A stretch of 6,006 nucleotides of DNA from an uncultured Lachnospiraceae bacterium (GCA_934376945.1 CAKRPI010000114.1:1-6006), one strand, 5' to 3'. Shown: positions 1 through 5,849, counted from the first letter of the stretch. Program-made: numbers and translations. The notes: generated by a model not told the origin, from the sequence alone.

Positions 1-91
1 TAATGTACTCTTTTACTTTCTCGATTGTAGCGGCTCTGTCTTCGTCTTCAATCTTTGCGCTGACAACCACTGCTAATTCATACTTGTTCAT
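1..91 (-). CDS. rpsF: Ribosomal protein S6 (bS6), N-terminal 30 codons, cut by window edge
   Basis: S6 binds the central domain of 16S rRNA with S18 in the 30S subunit. Only the first 30 residues are in the window; translation from the ATG at 91 begins MNKYELAVVVSAKIEDEDRA. This matches the S6 start: a Y-E-hydrophobic first beta strand followed by a helix rich in Glu and Lys. The start is firm because a near-perfect Shine-Dalgarno (AAGGAGGTG, 107-99) lies 7 bases upstream. Its usual partners in Firmicutes, ssb and rpsR, would lie beyond the left edge and cannot be seen. It has its own promoter (197-169), separated from the upstream operon by a terminator. Identification rests on a short N-terminus plus the neighbouring DUF951 gene, a linkage I recall from other Firmicutes. 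Confidence 0.9.
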   Translation of the reverse strand, partial: MNKYELAVVVSAKIEDEDRAATIEKVKEYI

Positions 92-98
92 GCTTTCG

Positions 99-107
99 CA
101 CCTCCTT
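99..107 (-). promoter_or_regulatory. Strong ribosome binding site of rpsF
   Basis: AAGGAGGTG on the minus strand, 7 bases before the rpsF ATG. It is close to a full complement of the 16S anti-Shine-Dalgarno and fixes the start codon. The leader also carries CTCCTT at 137-132, which is an exact complement of the AAGGAG part of this site (see the leader hairpin entry). Confidence 0.85.
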
Positions 108-117
108 GTGGTCTCTG

Positions 118-138
118 GCCCCTTTTCTGGAAAGGAGC
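118..138 (-). promoter_or_regulatory. Hairpin in the rpsF leader with an anti-Shine-Dalgarno arm
   Basis: Read on the minus strand, GCTCCTTT (138-131) can pair with AAAGGGGC (125-118). That gives an 8-bp stem with one G-U pair and a 5-base loop (CCAGA). The 5' arm contains CTCCTT, which could instead pair with the rpsF ribosome binding site (107-99), so two mutually exclusive folds are possible. Many bacteria have a conserved rpsF leader RNA bound by the S6:S18 complex. I could not find its conserved CCG-containing element here, so membership of that family is unproven. The pairings are seen in the sequence; a regulatory role is inference. Confidence 0.4.
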
Positions 139-168
139 AAGGAATTAAAAATCATATCACGAGATATT

Positions 169-197
169 ATTCTACCATAAAAAAAGTGGAAAGACAA
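169..197 (-). promoter_or_regulatory. Sigma-A-type promoter of rpsF
   Basis: On the minus strand a -35 box TTGTCT (197-192) is separated by 17 bases from a -10 box TAGAAT (174-169). This predicts a start of transcription near 162 and a leader of about 70 bases before the rpsF ATG. The -35 box falls inside the 3' arm of the preceding terminator (200-181), and the spacer holds the terminator's T-tract, so the two elements physically overlap. Both hexamers match the consensus well and the spacing is optimal. Confidence 0.75.
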
Positions 198-226
198 GCA
201 TTTTTTTGCTTATTTTCCCACTTTTT
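179..226 (-). terminator. Rho-independent terminator closing the vanRS-srtB-sirtuin-DUF951 unit
   Basis: On the minus strand the arm 226-207 (AAAAAGTGGG then AAAATAAGCA) pairs with 200-181. The core 15 bp, GTGGGAAAATAAGCA against TGCTTGTCTTTCCAC, contain two G-U pairs and one A-C mismatch. The loop is about 6 A-rich bases. Seven T residues follow on the transcript (185-179), with an A-run on the opposite side. It lies 47 bases after the DUF951 stop codon. Because of the flanking A/T runs it might also work on the plus strand, but I see no plus-strand gene there. Confidence 0.8.
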
Positions 227-272
227 AAGCTTAGAGCGTGTTTGAAAAATCAGGAGCGGAACCGGCAACAAC

Positions 273-470
273 TCAGTTCTTCTTCTCTCCTGCTGCGTTT
301 CTCAGCTCTCTCATACTTTTTTCCACCTGACGGCGCGGCATCATGACCTGATGACCACAGCCCGTACATTTCAGACGGAAATCTGCACCCACGCGGAGGA
401 TTTCCCACTCCTGACTCCCACACGGATGCTTCTTTTTCAGTTTGACGATGTCTCCTACTTCGTATTCCAT
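273..470 (-). CDS. DUF951 family small protein (YyzM-like), function unknown
   Basis: A 65-residue protein that matches the DUF951 family (B. subtilis YyzM type). The visible family core is VGDIV at residues 5-9, then KKKHPCG (12-18), WEILRVGADFRLKC (22-35) and CTGCGH (35-40), followed by a basic tail. Cys17, Cys35, Cys38 and His15 or His40 could form a zinc site, but this is inference. The function of the family is unknown; the small, basic, beta-rich look suggests nucleic-acid or ribosome association. I chose the ATG at 470 because AAGGGGG (486-480) is 9 bases upstream. The ATG at 476 (67 residues) is only 3 bases from that site. A longer form from the ATG at 506 (77 residues) would overlap the sirtuin stop in a TGATG arrangement but adds a non-family N-terminus. 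As far as I recall, DUF951 genes commonly sit near rpsF in Firmicutes, which fits here. Confidence 0.85.
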   Translation of the reverse strand: MEYEVGDIVKLKKKHPCGSQEWEILRVGADFRLKCTGCGHQVMMPRRQVEKSMRELRNAAGEKKN

Positions 471-479
471 TGGCATCGT

Positions 480-486
480 CCCCCTT
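480..486 (-). promoter_or_regulatory. Ribosome binding site that decides the DUF951 start
   Basis: AAGGGGG, one mismatch from AAGGAGG, lies 9 bases before the ATG at 470 and 3 bases before the ATG at 476. The 9-base spacing favours 470. It lies downstream of the sirtuin stop codon, so DUF951 can be translated either independently or by re-initiation after the sirtuin. Confidence 0.55.
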
Positions 487-505
487 TCTGTTACGTTCCA
501 CTTCA

Positions 506-1258
506 TCAGACAGTTCCGGATTGTTCTGCTCCCCTGATCTCAAGCGCCCCGAGTACCTTCCCGATGCTCTCCGAAATCAGCAGATCCGCCTGCTCATCCC
601 GCGGGGTCGGAGCTTTGTTGATCACAACAAGATATTTACCTTTGAAGTAATCGATCAGTCCGGCGGCCGGATACACAGAAAGTGAGGTACCGCCGATGAT
701 CAGCGCGTCTGCATTTGCGATATGATAAATCGAATCCTGGATCGTTTTCTGATCCAGTCCCTCCTCATACAGCACGACATCCGGCTTGATGATACCACCG
801 CAGGTACAGTGCGGTATCTCTTCCGTATTTGCCAGAAGATATTCTGCATCGTAAAATTTTGCGCACCGCTGACAATAATTACGATGAATGCTTCCGTGCA
901 GCTCCAGCACCACCTTGCTCCCCGCTTTCTGATGCAGTCCGTCAATGTTCTGCGTCACAACTGCCCGAAGCCTTCCTTTTTGCTCCATCTCCGCCAGTTT
1001 TTTGTGCGCCGCATTTGGCTCCACATCCAGGATCAGCATTTTATCCCGGTAAAACCGATAAAATTCTTTTGTGTTTCGTTTAAAAAAGGTATGGCTCAAA
1101 ATTGTCTCCGGAGGATAATCATATTTCATATGATAAAGCCCGTCCACACTGCGGAAATCCGGTATTCCGCTCTCGGTTGATACCCCTGCGCCGCCAAAAA
1201 ATACGATGTTGCTGCAGGTATCCACAATCTCCTGCAGCTTTGCAATTTTGTCCTCCAT
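506..1258 (-). CDS. cobB: Sirtuin (Sir2 family) NAD-dependent protein deacylase
   Basis: A 250-residue cytoplasmic enzyme that removes acyl groups from lysine using NAD+, giving nicotinamide and O-acyl-ADP-ribose. All Sir2 landmarks are present: GAGVSTESGIPDFR (23-36, NAD site), TQNIDGLHQKAG (102-113), catalytic His121 in LELHGS, four zinc cysteines (129, 132, 151, 153), VVLYEE (161-166), GTSLSVYPA (190-198) and INK (213-215). The length is normal for a bacterial core sirtuin with no extensions. The desuccinylase-type Y-x-x-R pair is not intact: the equivalent stretch reads YRFY (67-70) with Arg at 71. An acetyl-lysine preference is therefore more likely, though this is inference from alignment by eye. 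The start ATG has GAAAGGAAG (1275-1267) 8 bases upstream. It lies 40 bases after the sortase stop with no terminator between, and its own stop abuts DUF951. The family is also named srtN or npdA. Confidence 0.95.
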   Translation of the reverse strand: MEDKIAKLQEIVDTCSNIVFFGGAGVSTESGIPDFRSVDGLYHMKYDYPPETILSHTFFKRNTKEFYRFYRDKMLILDVEPNAAHKKLAEMEQKGRLRAVVTQNIDGLHQKAGSKVVLELHGSIHRNYCQRCAKFYDAEYLLANTEEIPHCTCGGIIKPDVVLYEEGLDQKTIQDSIYHIANADALIIGGTSLSVYPAAGLIDYFKGKYLVVINKAPTPRDEQADLLISESIGKVLGALEIRGAEQSGTV

Positions 1259-1298
1259 ACCAGTCGCTTCCTTTCTTCCGGACCTTTATAATCCGTTC

Positions 1299-2345
1299 TC
1301 ACTGCCTGCTCTTTGTTTCTGTCTTATCCTTTTTCGATGCATAGACCTGCGCCAGCTTGCCCTGCACCACAAATCGTGTGGAATCATCTCCGGTGCATGT
1401 GGACAGCGTTACCACACGGTCTTCCCTTGTGACTTCCACTCCGGTATTATCCACAACAGAGTTTGCAAATGCCTGATTTACAAACTGGCTGAATTCATCC
1501 TCTGTAAAGACGATCTGATAGGTCAGCCCTGTCTTATTGACCACGGATGCGGAGAAAATCCGGTACTGATAAATCAGATCCGGTGTATAGATCCAGAAAT
1601 ATTTGCTTTTTTTAAACACCTCTGGATCATTATAATTTTTCAGCTTTCCGAACATGGAACCATTTTTCATGTTGTGGCCGTAAATGATCGTATTCTGATC
1701 GGTCAGATCTGATGCATTGTCACAGTTCATAAAAAGGCAGCCCGCAAAATTATCCGTCCGCTCAAATGTCCGATGCAGATAATAATCGTTGTCCTCTCCT
1801 TGCACGACCGGATAGGAAATATCCAGCGCCCGAATGCGTAGCCAGCCTGTGATATCCTCGTTGACTGCCTGCAAACGATCAAAATCAATCGGATTTTTCA
1901 TCATCGGAACCGCAATCTCTTTTCCGTTTTCTTCCACTGTAACGAGCGTTTTTCCGGTAATCGACTGCACCGCTGATGCATCCTCCAGGGTCGCATCATC
2001 ATCCAGTGCATCGTAATCACCGGTTCCCTGTCCGTCGACCGCATAACTGCTCTCCAGATTATCATACTCATCAGAGCCCTGTTTGTAATCTTTATAATAT
2101 CCATATAGCGTCCACCCAGAATACAGGAAAACGCTAAGTGCAATCAGCATCAGAACAAAACGAACCACATCGCCGAAGGTCCGCCTTCTCTTTTTCTTTC
2201 CGCCCGTATGCACTTCACGGTACGGAATTTCACCGGATTCGTACGGCACTCTCTCCTGTCCGTACCCACGCGGCCCTTCTCCTGCGCCGCCATATCTTCT
2301 GTCAGAACCGCTGCTGCGCCCATTTCTGTCGTCTCTGTCATTCAT
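1299..2345 (-). CDS. srtB: Class B sortase, membrane-anchored cysteine transpeptidase
   Basis: A 348-residue sortase. Sortases cut a C-terminal sorting signal on secreted proteins and join the protein to peptidoglycan. Residues 1-55 form an unusual cytoplasmic tail rich in Arg, Gly and Asp and ending in KKKRRR. A membrane anchor follows at about 59-80 (FGDVVRFVLMLIALSVFLYSG), then an acidic linker (about 104-125) and the catalytic domain (about 150-336). Catalytic residues are His224 (IIYGHNM), Cys317 (TLSTCTGDDSTR) and Arg324. The 93-residue His-Cys spacing and the helix-containing insertion are typical of class B. The start ATG has AGGAG (2359-2355) 9 bases upstream. It follows the VanS-like kinase by 57 bases with no terminator, suggesting the two-component system controls it. 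No protein with a sorting signal is encoded in the window, so its substrate is elsewhere and unknown. Confidence 0.93.
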   Translation of the reverse strand: MNDRDDRNGRSSGSDRRYGGAGEGPRGYGQERVPYESGEIPYREVHTGGKKKRRRTFGDVVRFVLMLIALSVFLYSGWTLYGYYKDYKQGSDEYDNLESSYAVDGQGTGDYDALDDDATLEDASAVQSITGKTLVTVEENGKEIAVPMMKNPIDFDRLQAVNEDITGWLRIRALDISYPVVQGEDNDYYLHRTFERTDNFAGCLFMNCDNASDLTDQNTIIYGHNMKNGSMFGKLKNYNDPEVFKKSKYFWIYTPDLIYQYRIFSASVVNKTGLTYQIVFTEDEFSQFVNQAFANSVVDNTGVEVTREDRVVTLSTCTGDDSTRFVVQGKLAQVYASKKDKTETKSRQ

Positions 2346-2402
2346 TTTCTATCACTCCTGTGAAACAACAACTTTCCCGAATTTTTCTCTGATCTTTGAT
2401 GA

Positions 2403-3554
2403 CTACCTTCTCTTTTTCCTGCTTTCATGGCTGACCGACGGAAAGGTCACAATAAAACGTGTGTTTTTCTGATCACTTGCTGCTGTAATTGTACCTCCGT
2501 GCAGCTCTACGATCTGTTTTGCAATTGCAAGTCCCAGACCGGAGCCTCCCGTTTTACTGGAGCGTGAATCATCCGCACGATAGAAACGTTCGAAAATCAT
2601 TTCCAGCTTTTTCTGCGGAATCTGCGGACCCTCATTCGTAAAAACAATCGTTGTCCTTCCATGACCACCGCGGGCCTGAATCAGAATCTGCGTATTTTCG
2701 CTGCCATATGCCACCGCATTGCGCAGCAGATTCTCAAACACTCGCGCCAGCTTATCCGGATCTCCCTCGATCAGCAGACCGTCCTGCGCATCGACTGCAC
2801 AGGTCATTCCCTTTTTCTGCAGCATCCCATAATTTTCATCTGCGATCTGCTCCAGAAAAATTGCAAGATCCACCTCCTGCTTTTCTAATACAAAATCCTG
2901 AAGATTGAATTTTGTGATATCAAAAAATTCATTGATCAGCTCTTCCAGCCGAAGTGCCTTTTCCAGTGTGATATGCGTATACTTCTCCCGCTCTTCCTGA
3001 CCCATATCCTGCTGATTTTCCAGCATTGTCAGATAAGCAACCACGGAAGTCAGCGGCGTTCGCAGATCGTGTGCAAGATAAGCAACCAGCTCATTCTTTT
3101 TCTGCTCACTGACGGCGGCCTCTTTCTCTCTGCGCAAAAGCTCACTCTTCAGTCTTTCCAGCTGGCCGGTAACAGACAGCAGTTCTTCCGGAAGCACTAC
3201 CGGTTCTTCCGGCGCATGCTCGATCCCATCGAGTGCCATACTGATACCGTTCAGATATCTGGTCATACGATTTACTGCAATCAGAAATAAAATAAGAAAC
3301 GATGCTGCGCATCCAAGCAGCCCCAAGCACAGATGACCCTTACCGGCCAGGCTGCCGCACAGACTGGCTGCTTCTGAATGCTTCATGCCTCTTACTGAAA
3401 CCAGTACCCAGACTGCCGCTCTTTTCAGAAGCGTGCCCGGCAGCCCGTCTGCAGCCAGAGAAAACAGACCATACCAGACTGCGCTCATTAATATAAAACA
3501 TACAAACGCCTGCGTTAGAATTTTCTTTCGAAACGCACGATACTCATTTTTCAA
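2403..3554 (-). CDS. vanS: VanS-family sensor histidine kinase
   Basis: A 383-residue membrane kinase that would phosphorylate the adjacent regulator. Two membrane segments (about 13-35 and 76-96) enclose a short outside loop of about 40 residues. A HAMP-like or linker helix follows (about 97-155), then the dimerisation domain with phospho-acceptor His162 in LVAYLAHDLRTPLTS. The ATP-binding domain has the N box (FENLLRNA, Asn275 and Asn279), F box (FERFYR, 321-326) and G2 box (GGSGLGLAIAK, 336-346). The G1 box reads TNEGPQI (306-312), with Asn307 where most kinases have Asp; I recall a similar change in VanS proteins. The start is TTG at 3554, inside the regulator gene, with TAGGA 7 bases upstream; no in-frame ATG is close. 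The vanS symbol marks family resemblance only: no van ligase genes are here, and the ligand is unknown. Confidence 0.9.
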   Translation of the reverse strand: MKNEYRAFRKKILTQAFVCFILMSAVWYGLFSLAADGLPGTLLKRAAVWVLVSVRGMKHSEAASLCGSLAGKGHLCLGLLGCAASFLILFLIAVNRMTRYLNGISMALDGIEHAPEEPVVLPEELLSVTGQLERLKSELLRREKEAAVSEQKKNELVAYLAHDLRTPLTSVVAYLTMLENQQDMGQEEREKYTHITLEKALRLEELINEFFDITKFNLQDFVLEKQEVDLAIFLEQIADENYGMLQKKGMTCAVDAQDGLLIEGDPDKLARVFENLLRNAVAYGSENTQILIQARGGHGRTTIVFTNEGPQIPQKKLEMIFERFYRADDSRSSKTGGSGLGLAIAKQIVELHGGTITAASDQKNTRFIVTFPSVSHESRKKRR

Positions 3555-4239
3555 TTTTATATCCTACTCCCCAGACAGTCTTGATAAAATCGCTTTTACG
3601 TGTTTCGTCTCCCATTTTTTCCCGCAGATGCCGGATATGAACCATAACGGTATTATTGCTGTTTTTGAAGTATTTTTCTTTCCAGATCTGTTCAAAAAGC
3701 TGTTCGGAACTGATCACCTTTCCGCGATTTGAACAAAGCAGCCAGAGAATATCAAATTCAATCGGTGTCAGAACCAGTTCCTTTTCATTGTAGATGCACT
3801 CATGGGTGTCCCGGTTCATCACAAGGCCGGCAAAATCGATGATATTTTTCTGCGGCTTTACACTGTCGTTGTATTTCGTATACCTGCGAAGCTGTGCTTT
3901 GACACGTGCCACAAGCTCCAGCGGATTGAAGGGCTTTGGAATATAATCGTCAGCACCGAGTGTCAGACCGGTAATCTTATCCACATCCTCCGTCTTTGCC
4001 GTCAGCATAATTACCGGAAAACGATACTTTTCCCGGATTCTCTGCAGTACGGAAAAACCATCCATATCCGGAAGCATAACATCAAGAAGTGCCAGTACAG
4101 GCGGCTCCGTTTCGATTTTTCCAAGAGCCTCCCGTCCTGTAAACGCAAGTTCAACCTCGTAGCCTTCGTTGCGTAGGTACAGCGCGATCACCTCAGCGAT
4201 CTCTTTTTCATCATCCAGTACCAGTATTTTATTGTTCAT
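3544..4239 (-). CDS. vanR: VanR-family OmpR/PhoB-type response regulator
   Basis: A 231-residue DNA-binding regulator. The receiver domain (about 1-120) has the acidic pair Asp9 and Asp10, phospho-acceptor Asp53 (LLDVMLP), Thr80 (IMLTAK) and Lys102 (PKPFNP). The winged-helix output domain (about 132-230) ends in TVWGVGYKIEK and contains NNTVMVHIRHLREKM. The stretches ADDYI-PKPF-PLEL-ARVKAQLRRY and SNNT-VHIRHLREKM closely resemble VanR of glycopeptide-resistance clusters as I recall them. The neighbours are a sortase and a sirtuin instead of vanHAX, so a role in envelope stress or wall-precursor sensing is possible but unproven. The start ATG has AAGGA (4250-4246) 6 bases upstream. The stop overlaps the kinase start by 11 bases, indicating translational coupling. 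Confidence 0.93.
   Translation of the reverse strand: MNNKILVLDDEKEIAEVIALYLRNEGYEVELAFTGREALGKIETEPPVLALLDVMLPDMDGFSVLQRIREKYRFPVIMLTAKTEDVDKITGLTLGADDYIPKPFNPLELVARVKAQLRRYTKYNDSVKPQKNIIDFAGLVMNRDTHECIYNEKELVLTPIEFDILWLLCSNRGKVISSEQLFEQIWKEKYFKNSNNTVMVHIRHLREKMGDETRKSDFIKTVWGVGYKIEK
3562..3566 (-). promoter_or_regulatory. Ribosome binding site supporting the TTG start of the VanS-like kinase
   Basis: TAGGA, within a GGAGTAGGA context on the minus strand, lies 7 bases before the TTG at 3554. It is embedded in the last codons of the response regulator gene. It supports TTG as the true start, since the nearby ATG at 3547 is out of frame for the kinase. Confidence 0.55.
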
Positions 4240-4254
4240 ATAGAATCCTTATCT

Positions 4255-4281
4255 GCAGGCACGAAGCTCATCCGTGCCTGC
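4255..4281 (-). promoter_or_regulatory. Perfect 9-bp hairpin without U-tract between asnS and the vanR-like gene
   Basis: GCAGGCACG (minus strand, 4281-4273) pairs exactly with CGTGCCTGC (4263-4255), with a 9-base loop. No T-run follows on either strand, so it is not a standard intrinsic terminator. It ends only 4 bases before the Shine-Dalgarno of the response regulator. It could be a processing or stability hairpin between asnS and the downstream genes, a protein-binding site, or a weak attenuator. The rest of the 4240-4336 gap shows no convincing promoter. Confidence 0.5.
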
Positions 4282-4336
4282 CATATCTGTCCTTGCTGCT
4301 TTTTCTGCCGCTGTTCACAGCCAGATAACCATTTGC

Positions 4337-5725
4337 TTACTCACAGTTGCCAACAGTACGCGGATACGGAAGTACATCACGAATATTTGACATACCGGTC
4401 AGGTACATCACGCAGCGCTCAAAGCCAAGTCCAAAGCCGGCATGTCTTGTGGAGCCGTATTTTCTCAGATCCATATAATAACGGTAATCATCCTCACGCA
4501 TACCAAGCTCGCGGATTCTTCCTGCCAGCTTATCGAAATCATCCTCTCTCTGACTTCCGCCAATAATCTCACCGATTCCAGGTACAAGGCAATCCATCGC
4601 CGCTACTGTCTTTCCGTCCTCGTTCAGTTTCATATAGAAGGCCTTGATCTCCTTCGGATAGTCCGTTACGAACAGCGGACGCTTATAAATCTGCTCGGTC
4701 AGATAACGCTCATGCTCGGTCTGCAGATCACATCCCCAGGATACCTTATACTCAAACTCATCATTGTGCTTCTCCAGAATCTCAATTGCCTCCGTGTAAG
4801 TCACATGGCCAAATTCAGAGTTCAGCACATGATTCAGACGGTCGATCAATCCTTTATCCACAAAGGAGTTAAAGAAATTCATTTCTTCCGGAGCATTCTC
4901 CAGCACGTAACGGATCAGGTATTTGATCATGTCCTCTGCCAGACGCATATCATCATTAAGATCTGCAAAAGAGATCTCCGGCTCAATCATCCAAAACTCT
5001 GCAGCATGGCGAGCCGTGTTCGAATTTTCCGCACGGAACGTCGGTCCGAATGTATAAATGTTGCGAAACGCCTGTGCAAACGTTTCGGCATCCAGCTGAC
5101 CGCTTACGGTCAGATTAGTCATCTTTCCAAAGAAATCCTGTGAGAAATCTACATTTCCTTCCTTATCCTTCGGAATATTGTTCAGGTCCATTGTTGTTAC
5201 CTGGAACATCTCGCCTGCACCCTCACAGTCACTTCCCGTAATGATCGGCGTATGCACATAAACAAAGCCTCTCTCCTGGAAAAACTGATGGATCGCATAG
5301 GCAATCAGGGAACGCACGCGGAACACAGCCTGGAATGTATTGGTACGCGGACGAAGATGCGGAACCGTACGCAGATATTCCAGAGAATGACGTTTTTTCT
5401 GCATCGGATAATCCGGTGTGGAGGCTCCTTCCAGCTCTACCTTAGATGCCTGAATCTCAAACGGCTGCTTTGCATTCGGTGTTTCTACCAGCGTACCGGT
5501 AACAATCACAGCTGCACCGACATTCATCTTGCAGATATCAGCAAAGTTTTCCAGCTGATCTGAATATACAATCTGCAGCGTTTCAAAAAACGTACCGTCA
5601 TGCAGTACGATAAATCCAAAGGTTTTTGAGTCTCGGTTGCTGCGTATCCAGCCTCCTACCGTGATCTCTTTTCCCACATAGGACGTGCGGTCATGATACA
5701 ATTCTCTTACCGTAGTAAATTCCAT
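4337..5725 (-). CDS. asnS: Asparaginyl-tRNA synthetase (class IIb)
   Basis: A 462-residue cytoplasmic enzyme that charges tRNA-Asn with asparagine using ATP. The N-terminal OB fold (about 1-100, [17 protein letters not shown]) binds the anticodon. The catalytic core shows motif 1 (about 149-161, [10 protein letters not shown]), the [11 protein letters not shown] segment (164-174), motif 2 ([21 protein letters not shown], 230-250) and motif 3 ([15 protein letters not shown], 430-444). The [14 protein letters not shown] signature and [14 protein letters not shown] favour AsnRS over AspRS or LysRS. Length is normal for a full-length enzyme. The start ATG has AGGAG (5739-5735) 9 bases upstream. 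Transcription should begin near 5814 from its own promoter. The leader of about 90 bases is too short for a T-box. No intrinsic terminator follows the TAA stop, so read-through into the vanR-like gene is plausible. Confidence 0.97.
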   Translation of the reverse strand: MEFTTVRELYHDRTSYVGKEITVGGWIRSNRDSKTFGFIVLHDGTFFETLQIVYSDQLENFADICKMNVGAAVIVTGTLVETPNAKQPFEIQASKVELEGASTPDYPMQKKRHSLEYLRTVPHLRPRTNTFQAVFRVRSLIAYAIHQFFQERGFVYVHTPIITGSDCEGAGEMFQVTTMDLNNIPKDKEGNVDFSQDFFGKMTNLTVSGQLDAETFAQAFRNIYTFGPTFRAENSNTARHAAEFWMIEPEISFADLNDDMRLAEDMIKYLIRYVLENAPEEMNFFNSFVDKGLIDRLNHVLNSEFGHVTYTEAIEILEKHNDEFEYKVSWGCDLQTEHERYLTEQIYKRPLFVTDYPKEIKAFYMKLNEDGKTVAAMDCLVPGIGEIIGGSQREDDFDKLAGRIRELGMREDDYRYYMDLRKYGSTRHAGFGLGFERCVMYLTGMSNIRDVLPYPRTVGNCE

Positions 5726-5756
5726 TTCTTTGTTCTCCTATTCTTTTCTTTCCGAA

Positions 5757-5810
5757 GACTGATGACCTGCAGAAGAAATACAGCCTGTGCATCCTTATCG
5801 TCATGCAGTC
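5757..5810 (-). promoter_or_regulatory. Long-range stem in the asnS leader
   Basis: On the minus strand GACTGCATGAC (5810-5800) pairs with GTCATCAGTC (5766-5757). This is a 10-bp stem with one bulged C closing a 33-base loop. It begins within a few bases of the predicted 5' end of the message and ends about 17 bases before the AGGAG of asnS. It is not followed by a T-run, and it shows none of the T-box consensus. It may protect the 5' end or act as a regulatory fold; the pairing is seen, the role is inference. Confidence 0.4.
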
Positions 5811-5820
5811 TGTTTGACCT

Positions 5821-5849
5821 ATTATAGCGTTTTTTGCATGGGACTGCAA
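5821..5849 (-). promoter_or_regulatory. Sigma-A-type promoter of asnS
   Basis: A perfect -10 box TATAAT (5826-5821) sits 17 bases downstream of TTGCAG (5849-5844), a partial -35 match keeping the TTG. The predicted start is near 5814, giving an 88-90 base leader. The perfect -10 and exact spacing make this the best promoter in the window. Confidence 0.75.

Noticed and set aside
234..250. GAGCGTGTTTGAAAA-like string as an insertion-sequence end
   Set aside because: It looked like a possible terminal repeat, but there is no matching inverted copy, target duplication or transposase remnant in the window.
722..1180. Plus-strand reading frame of 152 codons
   Set aside because: It is antisense to the sirtuin gene, has no plausible ribosome binding site or family motif, and is a shadow.
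2403..4239. Glycopeptide (vancomycin) resistance cluster
   Set aside because: Only the regulator and kinase resemble VanR and VanS. No D-Ala-D-Lac/Ser ligase, dehydrogenase, racemase or D,D-dipeptidase gene is in the window.
4442..5143. Plus-strand reading frame of 233 codons
   Set aside because: It lies antisense within asnS, whose protein is unmistakable, and gives no recognisable protein; it is a shadow of the real codon pattern.
5616..5804. Leader peptide (uORF) starting at ATG 5804 in the asnS leader
   Set aside because: There is no Shine-Dalgarno at a useful distance, it runs about 40 codons into asnS, and it lacks an Asn-codon run that would suggest attenuation.
5726..5840. T-box riboswitch before asnS
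   Set aside because: The promoter with a perfect TATAAT lies under 100 bases from the start codon, there is no T-box consensus sequence, and no terminator/antiterminator pair is visible.
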